From assembly GCA_002104935.1 (NCBI GenBank), contig MCGT01000009.1, forward strand, positions 682,001 to 746,000: a stretch of 64,000 bases of DNA, read 5' to 3'. This DNA comes from Hesseltinella vesiculosa. Lineage: Eukaryota; Mucoromycota; Mucoromycetes; Mucorales; Cunninghamellaceae. Both the position numbers and the translations under genes were made by a program. The notes under the pieces were generated by a model, which worked only from the letters and a program-made list of their open reading frames with translations, did no database searches and was not told where the DNA came from. Below, one piece after another: positions 53,813-64,000 of the stretch. Position 1 is the stretch's first letter, and the number at the start of each line of letters is the position of its first letter.

Positions 53813-55565
53813 ATGGCTGGTAAACAACCATAAATCTCATCATCAGCCATCCCATCTTACTGTTTCTTTTTAATGCACAGAACAAACAATCGACACTCCT
53901 GCCGCTCCTGTTTCTACTGTAAAGTGACGCCTATCAGAAACTGGCCATGTGTAGAAATGGAGAGCACGTACATACTAATCATCATGTTTTGTTCTTCGTC
54001 CAGATCAACGTTGTGCGCAAGAAGCTCCAAGGCTATGTTGGTTTTGCCAATCTGCCTAATCAAGTTCATCGCAAGTCGGTGAAAAAGGGGTTCCAGTTTA
54101 CCTGTATGGTGGTTGGTAAGTCTTTGATTTTTTACTTTTTTTTTTTTTTGAAACATCTCCTGACCACCCTCTTTGTCTTTTCTTTGTAGGTGAATCGGGT
54201 CTTGGTAAATCTACCTTGGTCAACACCCTGTTCAACACGCAATTATATCCTCCCCGTGAAAACGTCGCCTTGACACATGAATCGCCTCAAACCGTCGAAG
54301 TCAAATCCATCACCTCGGACATCGAAGAAAATGGCGTCAAACTTCGTTTGACTGTCGTCGACACTCCTGGTTTTGGTGACTTTGTCAACAACGAAGAAAG
54401 GTAGAATAAAACAAAAAAAGCCAAAAAAAAAAAAAAAAAAGCGCCAGCTCAAACATAGCACTCATCTAGCTGGAAACCCATCTTGGACGATATTGAATCT
54501 CGTTTTGATGCCTTCTTGGAACAAGAAAACCGCGTCAACCGTCGTAAATTGGCCGATAACCGCATCCATGCCTGTATTTACTTCATCAGCCCCACTGGTC
54601 ATGCGTAAGTTCGAGTTTTCTTCAGTCCACTCCACTCCCAGTTGCTGATCCTCTTCCCCTGCGTCACCCTTTTTTTCCATGATAGTTTGAAGCCTTTGGA
54701 TATTGAATTTATGCGTCGCTTGCATACCCGCGTCAACTTGATCCCTGTGATCGCCAAGGCCGATACCTTGACCGAAGAAGAAGTCGCTGCCTTTAAGCAA
54801 CGCATCTTGGCCGACATCAACTACCATAAAATCCAAATCTACCAAGCCCCCACCTATGAATACGACGACCAAGAAACCGTTGCCGAAAATCATGAAATCG
54901 TGTCCAAGATTCCTTTTGCCGTTGTTGGTTCTGACAAGGAATTCGATGTGGGTGGTGGCCGTTGCGTCCGTGGCCGAAAGTATCCTTGGGGTATCATTGA
55001 AGTCGACAATGAAGAGCACTGTGATTTTGTCAAGCTCCGCCAAATGTTGATTCGGTAAGCTTTTTAAATCAGGAGACCATTCTTAACCCATTTTCTTGCT
55101 TAGTACACACATGGAAGAGCTCAAGGAACACACCAACAATGTGTTGTATGAAAACTACCGAACGGAAAAGCTGGCTGCCATGGGTATCCAACAAGACCCT
55201 ACCGTCTTCAAGGAAGTCAACCCTGTCCAAAAGATGGAAGAAGAACGTTTGGCCCACGAACAAAAGTTGGCCAAGATGGAAGCCGAAATGCGCGCTGTGT
55301 TCCAAGCCAAGGTCCAAGAAAAGGAAACCAAGCTCAAGCAATCCGAAGAAGAAGTAACATGAAATGTGAGCCATATCTCCTGCTCAATCTCACCCCGCTT
55401 TTTTTTTTTTTTTTTTCCTCGCAGTTGTATGCTCGCCACAAGGAAATGAAGGAAGCTTTGGAAAAGCAACGTGCCGACCTGGAAGAAAAACGCCGTCGTT
55501 TGGAATCTGGTCGACCCATGACCCCAGAAAAAGCCAAGAAGAAGGGTTTCTCCTTCAACAAATAA
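53813..55565 (+). CDS. Septin
   Basis: Eight exons (53813-53819, 53881-53918, 54004-54115, 54190-54400, 54470-54604, 54686-55054, 55104-55353, 55425-55565) sum to 1263 nt and 420 aa. The first exon is just seven bases (ATGGCTG). The GTPase core shows a polybasic stretch ([10 protein letters not shown]), then the P-loop [16 protein letters not shown] and AKAD. The septin-unique element is [19 protein letters not shown] with [11 protein letters not shown]. The last ~120 residues form a coiled coil. Septins assemble into filaments and rings at growth sites and septa. The C-terminal coil and length place it nearer to the Cdc3/Cdc12 type than the Cdc10 type, but I cannot fix the class. Confidence 0.93.
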
Positions 55566-56010
55566 GCAATTCATGCGTAAAAAGTAGTCTGGTACGAATC
55601 TTTGGTGACTCTTTTCATTTTCAATTGCCTCCCCTACCCATTTTTTTTTTATTCTTCTATTATTATTATTTCCCGTATTCCTTTTGCCACATGTCTTTGA
55701 TAATAAAACAAAATCCTTGTCTGACTCGTCCAGAAAAATATCGGGGAACACAATGCCCCACCCACGGGGGGGGGGGAATCACCAATGTGGAGAAAGAAAA
55801 AGGTGCGTCGCATAGTCCTTTGAGCTAAACGGATGACCATGGAATGTTGCATGCGCGCAGAAAATCATTTTGATGGCGAGACCGTATTGGAAATAGCAAG
55901 TCGATCGGTGATGATCATTCAACGCAAGGAAGATGGAAGGTCTAAAAGGAGCTGCCCATTTTCTTCATCTCTCCGCAGCTGATGTCGGCGTGGATCTAAT
56001 CGCTCAGCTT
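55566..56010. other. Intergenic region
   Basis: This is the convergent 3' region between the septin and Tim21 genes. A run of nine or ten G residues lies near 55767-55776. Confidence 0.45.
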
Positions 56011-56799
56011 TTATTCTTTGTTCAAATGAATACGTCTGGAGGGAAGGCCTTGGCCGGGGACGTCCACGTACAGCTGGCGGTATACCCATTTGCCCTTGTC
56101 ATCCTTGATCATATCGACCATACCAGTGCCTTCGTTGTTGGGGCCTTCGACATAGAATCGCATCAGCAAGTGTTCATTGCCTTGCTGGTCATTGACAAGT
56201 TGGTATTGAATGCGACGGTTGCGCTTCATACGATTACGTGAAGGGGCACCGTGGCCTTTGATAGGCTCGCCAATGAGTTCAATGATCTATCCTCCATGAA
56301 AAAAAGAGAGAGTGAGGATTGGCCGTGGAAAAAAGGGCTCTACCTCTTCATTTTGACGCGCACGTTCCAAAGCGTCCGAGAAAATATTGGTTGAGCTTTG
56401 TGTACCAAAGAGTTCCGAGCCCACAACATAGACTAAGCCCAAGGTCAAGGCAAGACCGACACCGATGACTGTGAAGTTGAAGCTAGCTTTGGACGCAGCC
56501 GCCACTGTAGAAGGACAGGTGAGGGTGCTGCGTGAGATGGATGTTCATTTACCCTTTTGCGTTGTTGACAGATCCTTCCATTCTTTGGCAGTTTCTTGTG
56601 AAATAAGGGACGAGCGATGAGGAGGTTTGGAGGAGCGAGAAGGCTGTGCTTGGGCTCTTGCTTGGAGCGAAGTGGAGAAGGAGCGTTGGCAAGGACGGCC
56701 GGCTGACCAAGATCGTAGGGGAGCAGATCTACCCAATGAAAAATAAGCACCCACCAGTAAGTAGCGGCCATGGATCACTTACTTTGCAAGGCGTAACAT
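56011..56799 (-). CDS. TIM21: Mitochondrial import inner membrane translocase subunit Tim21
   Basis: Four exons (56799-56783, 56728-56553, 56504-56344, 56286-56011) join to 209 aa. The first ~60 residues are Arg/Ser-rich with SFSTSLQARAQAQ, a mitochondrial presequence. One membrane segment follows (FTVIGVGLALTLGLVYVVG). The inter-membrane-space domain contains NIFSDALERARQNEEIIELI, then GEPIKGHGAPSRNRMKRNR and FYVEGPNNEGTG, which are typical of Tim21. Tim21 links the TOM and TIM23 complexes in protein import. The first coding exon has only 17 bases. The gene shares a 164-base divergent interval with ARPC5. Confidence 0.92.
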
Positions 56800-56963
56800 T
56801 CTACTGAAAATTGAACAACAATGCCAAAAACAAGTGAAAATGAAAATGGAAAGAAAAACACAGGGAAGACTCGCTGGAGAAAAAAGTCGGGCGGGGTGAA
56901 AATCAAAAAAAATCCCATAACATTATTTTATTTTTCTTTCCAACTGTAGCATTATTACACATT
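56800..56963. promoter_or_regulatory. Divergent promoter of Tim21 and ARPC5
   Basis: The start codons are only 164 bases apart and point away from each other. The region is A-rich on the left and T-rich on the right, with no clear TATA box. Confidence 0.55.
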
Positions 56964-57650
56964 ATGTCTTGGCGTAGAATTGATATTGACCAGTACGACG
57001 AAGATGCTTATACCGAAGATGAAATTATGGCCGAATTCGAGGCTGGCTTAACTCCTCAACAATTGGAAGCTGACGCCCAAACACGAACATCGGACGTCCG
57101 TAACCTGATGAACAAGTAAGGAAACCGCCATTTTATTTATCATCATGAGCCTTGGTTTCACTGCTTTTTTTTAAAAATGTAGAGGTGATTTGAATGCTGC
57201 CTTGGTCCGATCCCTAGAAGACCCTCCTTACCTTCGCCATATTGATCAAGTAAAGGTGAGTGCTTTTATTATTATTATTCGTTTGATACATCCCATTGAC
57301 ACTCCATTGAACATAGCTGGCCAGCACTCAAAGCGTGGTCGATGTATTGAATGCCTATCGAGCAAGCGACATTGAAACGGTTGTCAAGGGTCTAAAAGGT
57401 GAGCAACGTGACGTTCTGATGAAGTATATCTATGCTGGTTTGGCCAAACCTGAATTGTTCAACTCCAGCGTGCTCTTGACTTGGCACGAAAAGGTAGGCA
57501 GGAGGCAAGCGGGAAGAATGGCACGTGTGTTGTCTTTATTGGAGACTCATCTATTTTCTCCGTCACCTTTTGTTGCAGCTGACGGAAGTGGCAGGAACTG
57601 GTTCCATTGTGCGTGTGATGACTGACAAGCGATCAGTGACTGTAGCTTAA
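56964..57650 (+). CDS. Arp2/3 complex subunit 5 (p16-Arc)
   Basis: Four exons (56964-57115, 57183-57255, 57317-57493, 57579-57650) join to 157 aa. The sequence starts MSWRRIDIDQYDEDAY with an acidic stretch, then NKGDLNAALVRSLEDPPY, VVDVLNAYRASDIETVVKGL, and RDVLMKYIYAGLAKPE. This order and length match ARPC5, a small subunit of the actin-nucleating Arp2/3 complex, which drives branched actin at endocytic sites and hyphal tips. The gene is complete. Confidence 0.92.
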
Positions 57651-57799
57651 TCACCGGCTGGAAAGCCTTGTAGGACAAGAATTAAAAAAAAAAAAGATTT
57701 GAACAACGTGTGTGCGTAACAACTGTGGTTTTTATTTCAATAGAGGGATAAAAAAAAATAGTGATATAAGACAAAAAAAACAAAATAGAAAGAGGGGAA

Positions 57800-59354
57800 T
57801 CATTGGGTGTCATTGTGGGCGACCATGGCAAGAATGGCAGCACCAAAACCAGATCCATCTTTGGCCAGAGCAAATTGGATACGGTCGTGGACAGCATCGC
57901 CAAAGAGTTCGACCAGAAGAGCCTTCATATGACCTTCAAAGCCAGGCAAGAATTCATACACCGAGCCATCGATGGCGACAGAGCAAGCATGGTCAATGTT
58001 GGAGGTAAACGAGAGCACGGCAGCAATACCAGCAGCTGACAGGCGAGCGGCGCGTTGGGCCACCAAGAAGCAAATGCGTTGGACAATGGTACAGTCTTGC
58101 AACGTTGTGTTGGGGATTTGAAGGATATCCTGGAGCACGTGCTGGACACGAGCAAGGTCGGACGAAGTGTCGGCCAGGATGGTGGTCATGTAGGCGGTTT
58201 CAAAGCCCCATTGCTGGTTAAGGTCCTTGGACGATTGACCATCGAACAAGAGCGACTGGTCGACCAAGGAGAGCGTGGCATTGCGGACAATTTCACCAAG
58301 GTACATCCCAGAGATCATCTTTTCAAATATTTGCTGTCGAGGGTTGATGGATTCCCGATCCAGTTTGTTGTCGTACACAGTCAAAGGCAACACCCGACGT
58401 TCGTTGTCAAAAGCACCCCATTCCATATTCACCACCATTTCGTCAAAGGTGTTGGCGGTATCCTTCCATTTCTTAATATTGGCCCGCTTTTCATAGTAAC
58501 CTAGAAAGAGAAAATCAGGATCAATCAAGCGACAGGAGAGCCCTGCTTACACGCATTGGTGCCTGTGCCCAGGATGACACCCATGGTGGTGGTTGGGTTG
58601 AGGTAGCTATGAGCCATAAGGGTTCCCACAGTATCATTGACAATCTAGATAGAAAGAGGAGTGAGCTCCTCTCCTTTTTTTTGGTTGAACATTACAGCAG
58701 CAATGTTGACATTCAAGTTTTTTCGTAAAAAAGCGTCTTGTAAGAGGACAACAACATCTTTGTTGATGGCACCCGAGCACGCAAAGCCCTTGGTCCAACG
58801 CATCAGGGTCCCACGGTTGATATCGGTTTGTAGCACAGGAAAAGAAAAGGTGAAGCCCAGCTGCAAAGCGTCTTGCAGATGATCGCTGCCATGCTCCGAG
58901 ATAAAGTTGTCGACACAATCGGCGATAAAGCCGCAGAGATCCCGCATTTCCCCAGTTTTCAGCTCATCCGAAATAACGTATTTTTGCTGGTGCACCGAGT
59001 AATTGCCCTGGCCTTGTAAATCAAAGGAGCAAACCCGAAGATTGGTGCCTCCCAAATCCAAAGCGAGGTAATGGCCCGTTTCTTTGCCACTAGGGCGTCC
59101 CGTGACATAGGTGGGGATCATTGGCACTGGGAAAAATAAAAAGTGGGTGAGTTTGCAGTAAGAGTGAGGGAGAGGGTCTTCTTACAAGTAGCACCTTCAT
59201 GGTCCAAGCCTTTTGTCATTTCAACATGGAATTGCTTGATGATGGTGCGGATGTGGTCAGTGGAGATGTGGAATTCTTTGTGAATGTTGCTCAAGATTGT
59301 ATCCAGGGAGACTTTGGTTCCTGAGCGTACAGCCATGGTATCCAGGGTGGTCAT
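57800..59354 (-). CDS. Hexokinase
   Basis: Four exons (59354-59186, 59126-58696, 58644-58551, 58500-57800) join to 464 aa. The phosphate-binding motif reads LALDLGGTNLRVCSF, then LGFTFSFPVLQTDINRGTL with the sugar-binding region. The catalytic Asp is in IVNDTVGTLMAHSY, followed by GVILGTGTNACYYEK and NMEWGAFDN. The adenosine motif occurs near the end (IAIDGSVYEFLPGF). Hexokinase phosphorylates glucose to glucose-6-phosphate in the cytosol. I see no unusual N-terminal targeting signal. The in-frame codon upstream at 59372 is TTG, so 59354 is used. Confidence 0.93.
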
Positions 59355-61504
59355 GATAATCCAGCAAAACAATCAAGGGAGGACTTTTAAAGATAAATGA
59401 AGTCAGTAATCCACCACCTGATGAACAAAGCGAAAGACAAAATAAGAAAGAAGGAAAGTGGAAAAATGCGTGAAAAAGAGAAAAAGGTGACGGGAATCTG
59501 CGGAGAATCAATAGGTTGATCAGGGCTTTTTTTTTCCAAGCTGGTGTGTGACGTAGTTGCAACGGGAAGGACGCTGATGCTACGGGAAGGCATAACCAAT
59601 GAGTTAAGCGAATCCTATTGTACTAAACTTACTATAGCATGAACTTGAATAACTTTTCAGAGTCTGACTTTCTTGATTTCCGTGTCATTGCCTTCTTCTT
59701 TTAGAGCCCCTCTATGCGAAAGGTGAAGAGACAGCTATTGACTACGCAGCTATTGTTTTTCTTCTCCAGCTGAGGACTGGTCCAGATGAAAGCCCTCACT
59801 TGTGGTAAGAACAAGGGCAAGTCTGCAGCAATGCAACGATAGAAAAACAGAGGTGAACCAAGCCCCATTTTGTCAAGACATCTGAGTGGCACACACACAA
59901 AGAAAAAAAATGCTGTTTACAGGGGCGGACACGACTACAAAGTCGCCATCTTTTGTGCGAAGGATTTAGTGCGTTTAGTTACACACACCCATCTATCATT
60001 CTAACTGGCTGCGCTGCTTTTCCATTATGAAATCAGCAGGGGAAAAAAGCCCTTTTCAATCCTGCGGGAAAAAAAAGGAAAGATTTTTATTTACATCAAG
60101 AAGCAGGTTGGATGTACTGTAAGGAAAAAGCAAAAAAGAACAGGTAAAAAAGAAGGAGCGGATAGAATTTCGATGAGAAAAAAAAAGATGAGATGGCGGT
60201 GAAGCCACTCTTTTTGATCTTCTAAATGGATTTGCTTCCGTTTACTTTTTCCCGAACACTTGTCTGGGAAGGGCTGGTAAAAAAGGGGTCTGTTCTTGTT
60301 TCGTTTACTTTTCATGTGTCACGGCCATTCCGTTCTCCACAACAGGTTTTCTTTAAAAAAAAAAAACCTCACACGTTGTTCTCAAAAGGAAAAAAATCTT
60401 GTCCTCCCTTGATAGATATGCGTGGCAAATTAGGCAAATCACCAAATTTCTCGGTTGAATTGGTATAGATGGTTGAAGAGCAGGCAGTAACAGTTTGATG
60501 GAAGGCTAATGGCTGAGCTTAAACCATGTCAAGGTTGAGTGGTTCCAGACGCAAAAAAAGCAAAAAAAGAAAAAAAAATATGCACCGGCATAGCGATGAC
60601 CCCCACGGTAATTAAAAAAAAATCCCTGATTATAGAAGAAGCGAGGGGTGTAGAAAAACGGCTATGTCCTGCAACAAAATGGAATGCCATGCTATTCAGA
60701 GATTCAATCGCCGACCGGGGCTGATGGGGCTGGGATTCCTTTAGCTGGTGTTCCCTGACGGATGCTACTTTTTTTTGAGTGGAGACTCATTTTGAACGCG
60801 ATCAAGGTACTGGAGGTCCATCATCAGCTGCGGTGTCGTTTTTTTTGCATTCCCATTTTTAATGATGCACTTGCCAAAAACAGAAAAGGTCTAGTTCCAG
60901 CATGGAAACACTTTCCTCAAACAGCAGAGGTGGGGCGATGAGTCAATGAGATGCAAACCCTTGGTTGTCAGAAAGTCCAATTGGGTAGAAATCCCCCCAT
61001 GCCATTCAGGAGCTTGCAGCAAATCCATTTCTGGGTGTATTCATCGAGACATGTGGTCATTTTGTTATGAACAAGTAAGTCCTAATTGAACCTCCTAGCT
61101 ACACGTTTATCCGGTCGTTTTCTTTTTTTTTTTTTTATGCTTAAACGCCCTCATTTCCATTCCTCGTAGTTGGGGGGGAAGCACGATCATTTTCCAAGAG
61201 AGTTCTTTTTTACCCTCATTTTTGAATTCCGCTTCCTTTTTCTTTGAGAGTGCCCCAGTTTCACAAACAAATGATGCATGGCACTTTAAAGAAACCATTG
61301 GAAATCAAAAAAAAAAAAAAACCATGTAAACAATTCAAACCTTTTTTTTTATGGTTTATGAATTTTTTTGAAGTTCCTGATAGGGTGGATCATTTTGGCA
61401 ACCTCCTTATTTCTTTTAAAAAACGCCTGCGATGCCTTTTTTTCATTTTTCTTCCCACCTTTATTTTTATCCTTCCCTCCTTTTTTTTAACACGTCTCCC
61501 AACG
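59355..61504. other. 2.1-kb intergenic region
   Basis: I find no supported gene. The region lies between two divergent genes and holds many A and T runs, so it may contain long regulatory sequences. Confidence 0.5.
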
Positions 61505-62328
61505 ATGCTTCGAGTCTCATCTATTTTGCAATTGGAATCCATATGGCGATCAACAACACCTCTCAGCTGCGTGGACTCGCTGTGTGATGATGAGAGTGAG
61601 CAAGAGGCGTTGATCACGGACCCTGTCGCACAAGAGCCACTTTCAGAAAATCTGCCGCTGCAAGACGATGCCTCCTTAACAGACCATGCTGATCATGCTG
61701 AGGATGTGAGGGAACAAACCAATCAAGTGAGTGTCCCTGCCTTGGAGCCGCTACAACAGACCGAATCACCACCCACCATCGTCCAAGAGGAAGAGGACGA
61801 GTCCAAGAAGCACGGCAACGTCGATTTGACAGCTCAGGAGCAAGACTCCCGCATACCATTGCAGCGGCCCGAGAACCCAAGTACAGATTTATGCAAAACC
61901 AATGATAGCCTACTACAACGACAGGAAACCACATCGTCAACGCCCACCTCCATGCATACTCCTCCATCCTCCACCACCATGCTTTCCATCACACCTCCAA
62001 AAATCATCTTGACCCCCGATTCCAACGTTGCCCCCCTGGTGGACTTGGCACCTCCGGCCCCCCTACGCCACCAAGCGAAGAAGCCACTCCTCCAAAGCCC
62101 CAGCAACAACCCACCAAGCGTCGCTACAGCTTTTTGAATCGCACTAGCCCTCCTTCCTCCATCTATTCCTTCAACCTGCCACCCTCGCCCACCACCATCA
62201 TCCAAGGTGCCAACCGAGCCATCCGCCGTGAATCATCACGCCTCAACATGAAAAGAAAAAGCTTTTCAAAACAAGTCAAACGTGCTGTCTCCAACATCAA
62301 ACTGAATGCTCAGCAAGTCAAAGCTTGA
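61505..62328 (+). CDS. Disordered protein of unknown function, with an apparent one-base frameshift
   Basis: The ATG at 61505 opens a frame of acidic, Thr/Pro/Ser-rich sequence (EEDESKKHGNVDLTAQEQD). A second frame completes a basic end (RRYSFLNRTSPPSS, MKRKSFSKQVKRAVSNIKLN). Adding one C to either of two C6 runs (near 62032 or 62060) joins the frames and gives ~274 aa. The acidic front and basic back look like one disordered protein. No domain is recognised. No GT-AG intron can explain the change. It may be an assembly error or a real mutation. Confidence 0.55.
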
Positions 62329-62488
62329 AACTCTTTCATTATGTTTTACCCCTCCCATTCATCTCTTCCATATTATAATGATAACTCTCTATTTTTTATC
62401 CCCTGCCTATGTAATAAATCACCCTCTTTTCTTTTTACCAAGGATTGTTTAGAAAAAGTGAAGCATGGCTGAGGGTGATCACCAACTG

Positions 62489-63084
62489 TCAAAGGAGTGT
62501 TTTTAATTGCACAATTTCTTCTCGCGATCGGAGCTGCTCATTCTCGGTCGTCAAGGTATCCACATTCAGTTGCCATTCTGAAGCAGCTATTTTTATTTTT
62601 TTTTGGAAACGAGGGAAGGATGAGCAGAATCAAGGAGAAAGATTTCTTTTTTTATATTATATTTCTTCTTTTTCTTTTTTTTTTTTTACCAATGCGATTC
62701 TTTCTCTCGTCTGCGTCTTCGTTCGTCAAGTGTAGACGAGTTGGATGGCACATCGAGTGAAGAAGGTTTGAGAAAAGAGTCGTGAATGTGTAGCGTAGCA
62801 CCCGTTGCACCCGAGGCATGCAAGTCATTTGCTGCGAACGAAGTCGTGGTCCATCCAAAGACAGCTGGTACAGGATCAACCAGTCGGTTTTTATTCAAAT
62901 GCAGCGGCTGTCCTTTTGGTGCACACCTGCCAGCTTGCATGCCAAGGCAGGCCATGACTGAATTTGTCATTAGCCAAGCCTCGACGGGTGCTTGTTGATC
63001 ATGGTCATTCGTCACCTCCTGTGCCACCTCCTGTGGGAACGTATCATTTTGGACTAGTTTTGCCAGCGCCAGTTGAGATTGCAT
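62489..63084 (-). pseudogene. Probable bZIP gene with a broken basic region
   Basis: Read on the minus strand from the ATG at 63084, the first part is a Pro/Ser/His-rich frame ending STLDERRRRREKES. A zipper frame near the 3' end reads EWQLNVDTLTTENEQLRSRE, with Leu at heptad d positions and the diagnostic Asn at an a position. Just before it lies RFQKKIKIAASEW, which looks like the end of a basic region. No combination of GT-AG sites joins the two parts in frame, and the DNA between is A-rich with stop codons. It is either a degraded gene or one with assembly errors. The zipper itself is convincing. Confidence 0.45.
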
Positions 63085-64000
63085 TTTCTTTCTCTTCTTT
63101 GAACACGATAAAAAGAAGAAAGAAAAAAGTAGCCATGAGGCCGTTGCGTCGGTCATGCTGGTTTTTTTTTTTCCTATCAGCATGAATAGAACAAGAATAA
63201 AACGAAGTTGGCCATGTCCCTGGTTCACTTTGGTACATGCTTTTCTTTTTGGGCTGCTACGGCAAATGTGTTTCAACTAAACTTGGCAAGTCAAAACATT
63301 AACATGAAACAGCGTCAAATCAAATGACATGCTCCCCCCCTTTTTTTCATTCCTAGAAAAAATGGCAAGGGTAATCACCACCTGAAAAGTTTCAAGGTGC
63401 TTCGCCCTTTCTATTCCGGAACTGTGGCATTGGAGAAAAAAAGTGAACACAGGCTATGCTCCGTCCTAAAAATGCTTTGCATCACCGGAACCGCTTCCCC
63501 AACCGCACGACAAAACTTTAATTTTTTTTAATTTATCTTTGGGAAGCCAGCATGATGCATGTATTGAAAAAGTAAAATCCCGAGGACATTGATGAAATTC
63601 CAAGCTGCCAAGACGGATGAAAGGGGCCGCGTTTGGCTATGCCAAATCTGGCTGGCAAACGAACCCATCGGGTCACCCCATCTTACCTGCAGCGGTTGGA
63701 TGTTTTCACTTTTCATGTTGCTCATGATTCACGAGCTGCATGTCGTTTGAAGTCAAGTAGAGAGATCCGCTGCTCAGGGACCGGCATTTGCATGTTGGCA
63801 CCTCTCTCTCTCTTCGACAACTCGTTATCCGATGACCCGTTCTATCATCTCTCATCATGTACTTGTTGTCTTGTTCAATCTGGGCAGGTTCGAAGGAAGT
63901 GGCATAGTGGACGGTTTTTTGACCGAAGGAACCCTTGGGGATATGCCGGTTGAAAAAAAAAAAAAAGTAAATGGTGCTGAAAAAATCAAACCGCTGTGCC
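63085..64000. other. Intergenic region at the right edge
   Basis: No supported gene is visible. Short frames on both strands lack family signatures. Confidence 0.45.

Noticed and set aside
1..64000. Runs of T after coding parts as terminators
   Set aside because: They mark intron pyrimidine tracts and AT-rich flanks in a eukaryotic genome, not bacterial terminators.
1..64000. tRNA genes
   Set aside because: GGTTCGA-like strings occur (e.g. within a GST gene and near 63885) but none is accompanied by a matching A box and acceptor stem that I could find.

Overview
This window is nuclear DNA of a filamentous fungus, most likely an early-diverging Mucoromycota/Mucorales-type genome. The reasons are: many genes carry short GT-AG introns (about 45-90 nt) with T-rich tracts before the acceptor; there are two G-alpha genes, paralogous Pro-rich bZIP genes, chitin/septin/Arp2-3 growth genes, and AATAAA-like 3' ends. 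No rRNA, tRNA or CRISPR was recognised by eye. All exon models below were rebuilt by hand from splice sites and reading phase; most sum to an exact multiple of three.

Layout: 1-6.1 kb holds a transposon-gene relic, a GPR107-like seven-TM (GOST) protein, an F-box/LRR-type protein and a mitochondrial CCDC90/DUF1640 protein. 6.3-14.0 kb holds two paralogous bZIP factors in opposite orientation around a small Cys-rich GPI-type surface protein, then a GATA-finger protein. 14.0-25.0 kb is gene-sparse: a second GPI-type surface protein, a SASA-domain esterase and a G-alpha gene with a 6-nt microexon. 25.0-35 kb holds two sugar transporters, two glutathione S-transferases plus a GST exon relic, a Tc1/mariner-like relic and a small unknown. 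35-45.2 kb holds RhoGAP, BRO1/ALIX-like, a second G-alpha and a CHS7-type chitin synthase export chaperone.

45.65-50.48 kb is the most unusual region: a ~4.8 kb structure with ~1.5 kb inverted arms around a 1.8 kb core. The core encodes a 336-aa protein with a PD-(D/E)XK-like signature, preceded by exactly eight 43-bp tandem repeats. A fragment of the same gene lies at 331-479, and the arm motif recurs alone near 27.67 kb, so this looks like a dispersed mobile family.

50.7-62.3 kb holds ArfGAP (Glo3/ArfGAP2-3 type), a small basic protein, a septin, Tim21, ARPC5, hexokinase and a disordered protein. A probable damaged bZIP gene lies at 62.5-63.1 kb. Many genes serve polarised growth, signalling and trafficking (septin, Arp2/3, RhoGAP, ArfGAP, BRO1, Chs7, G-alpha), but they do not form an obvious cluster with a shared pathway. 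Three genes need a one-base correction, two or more at homopolymers, which may reflect assembly error.
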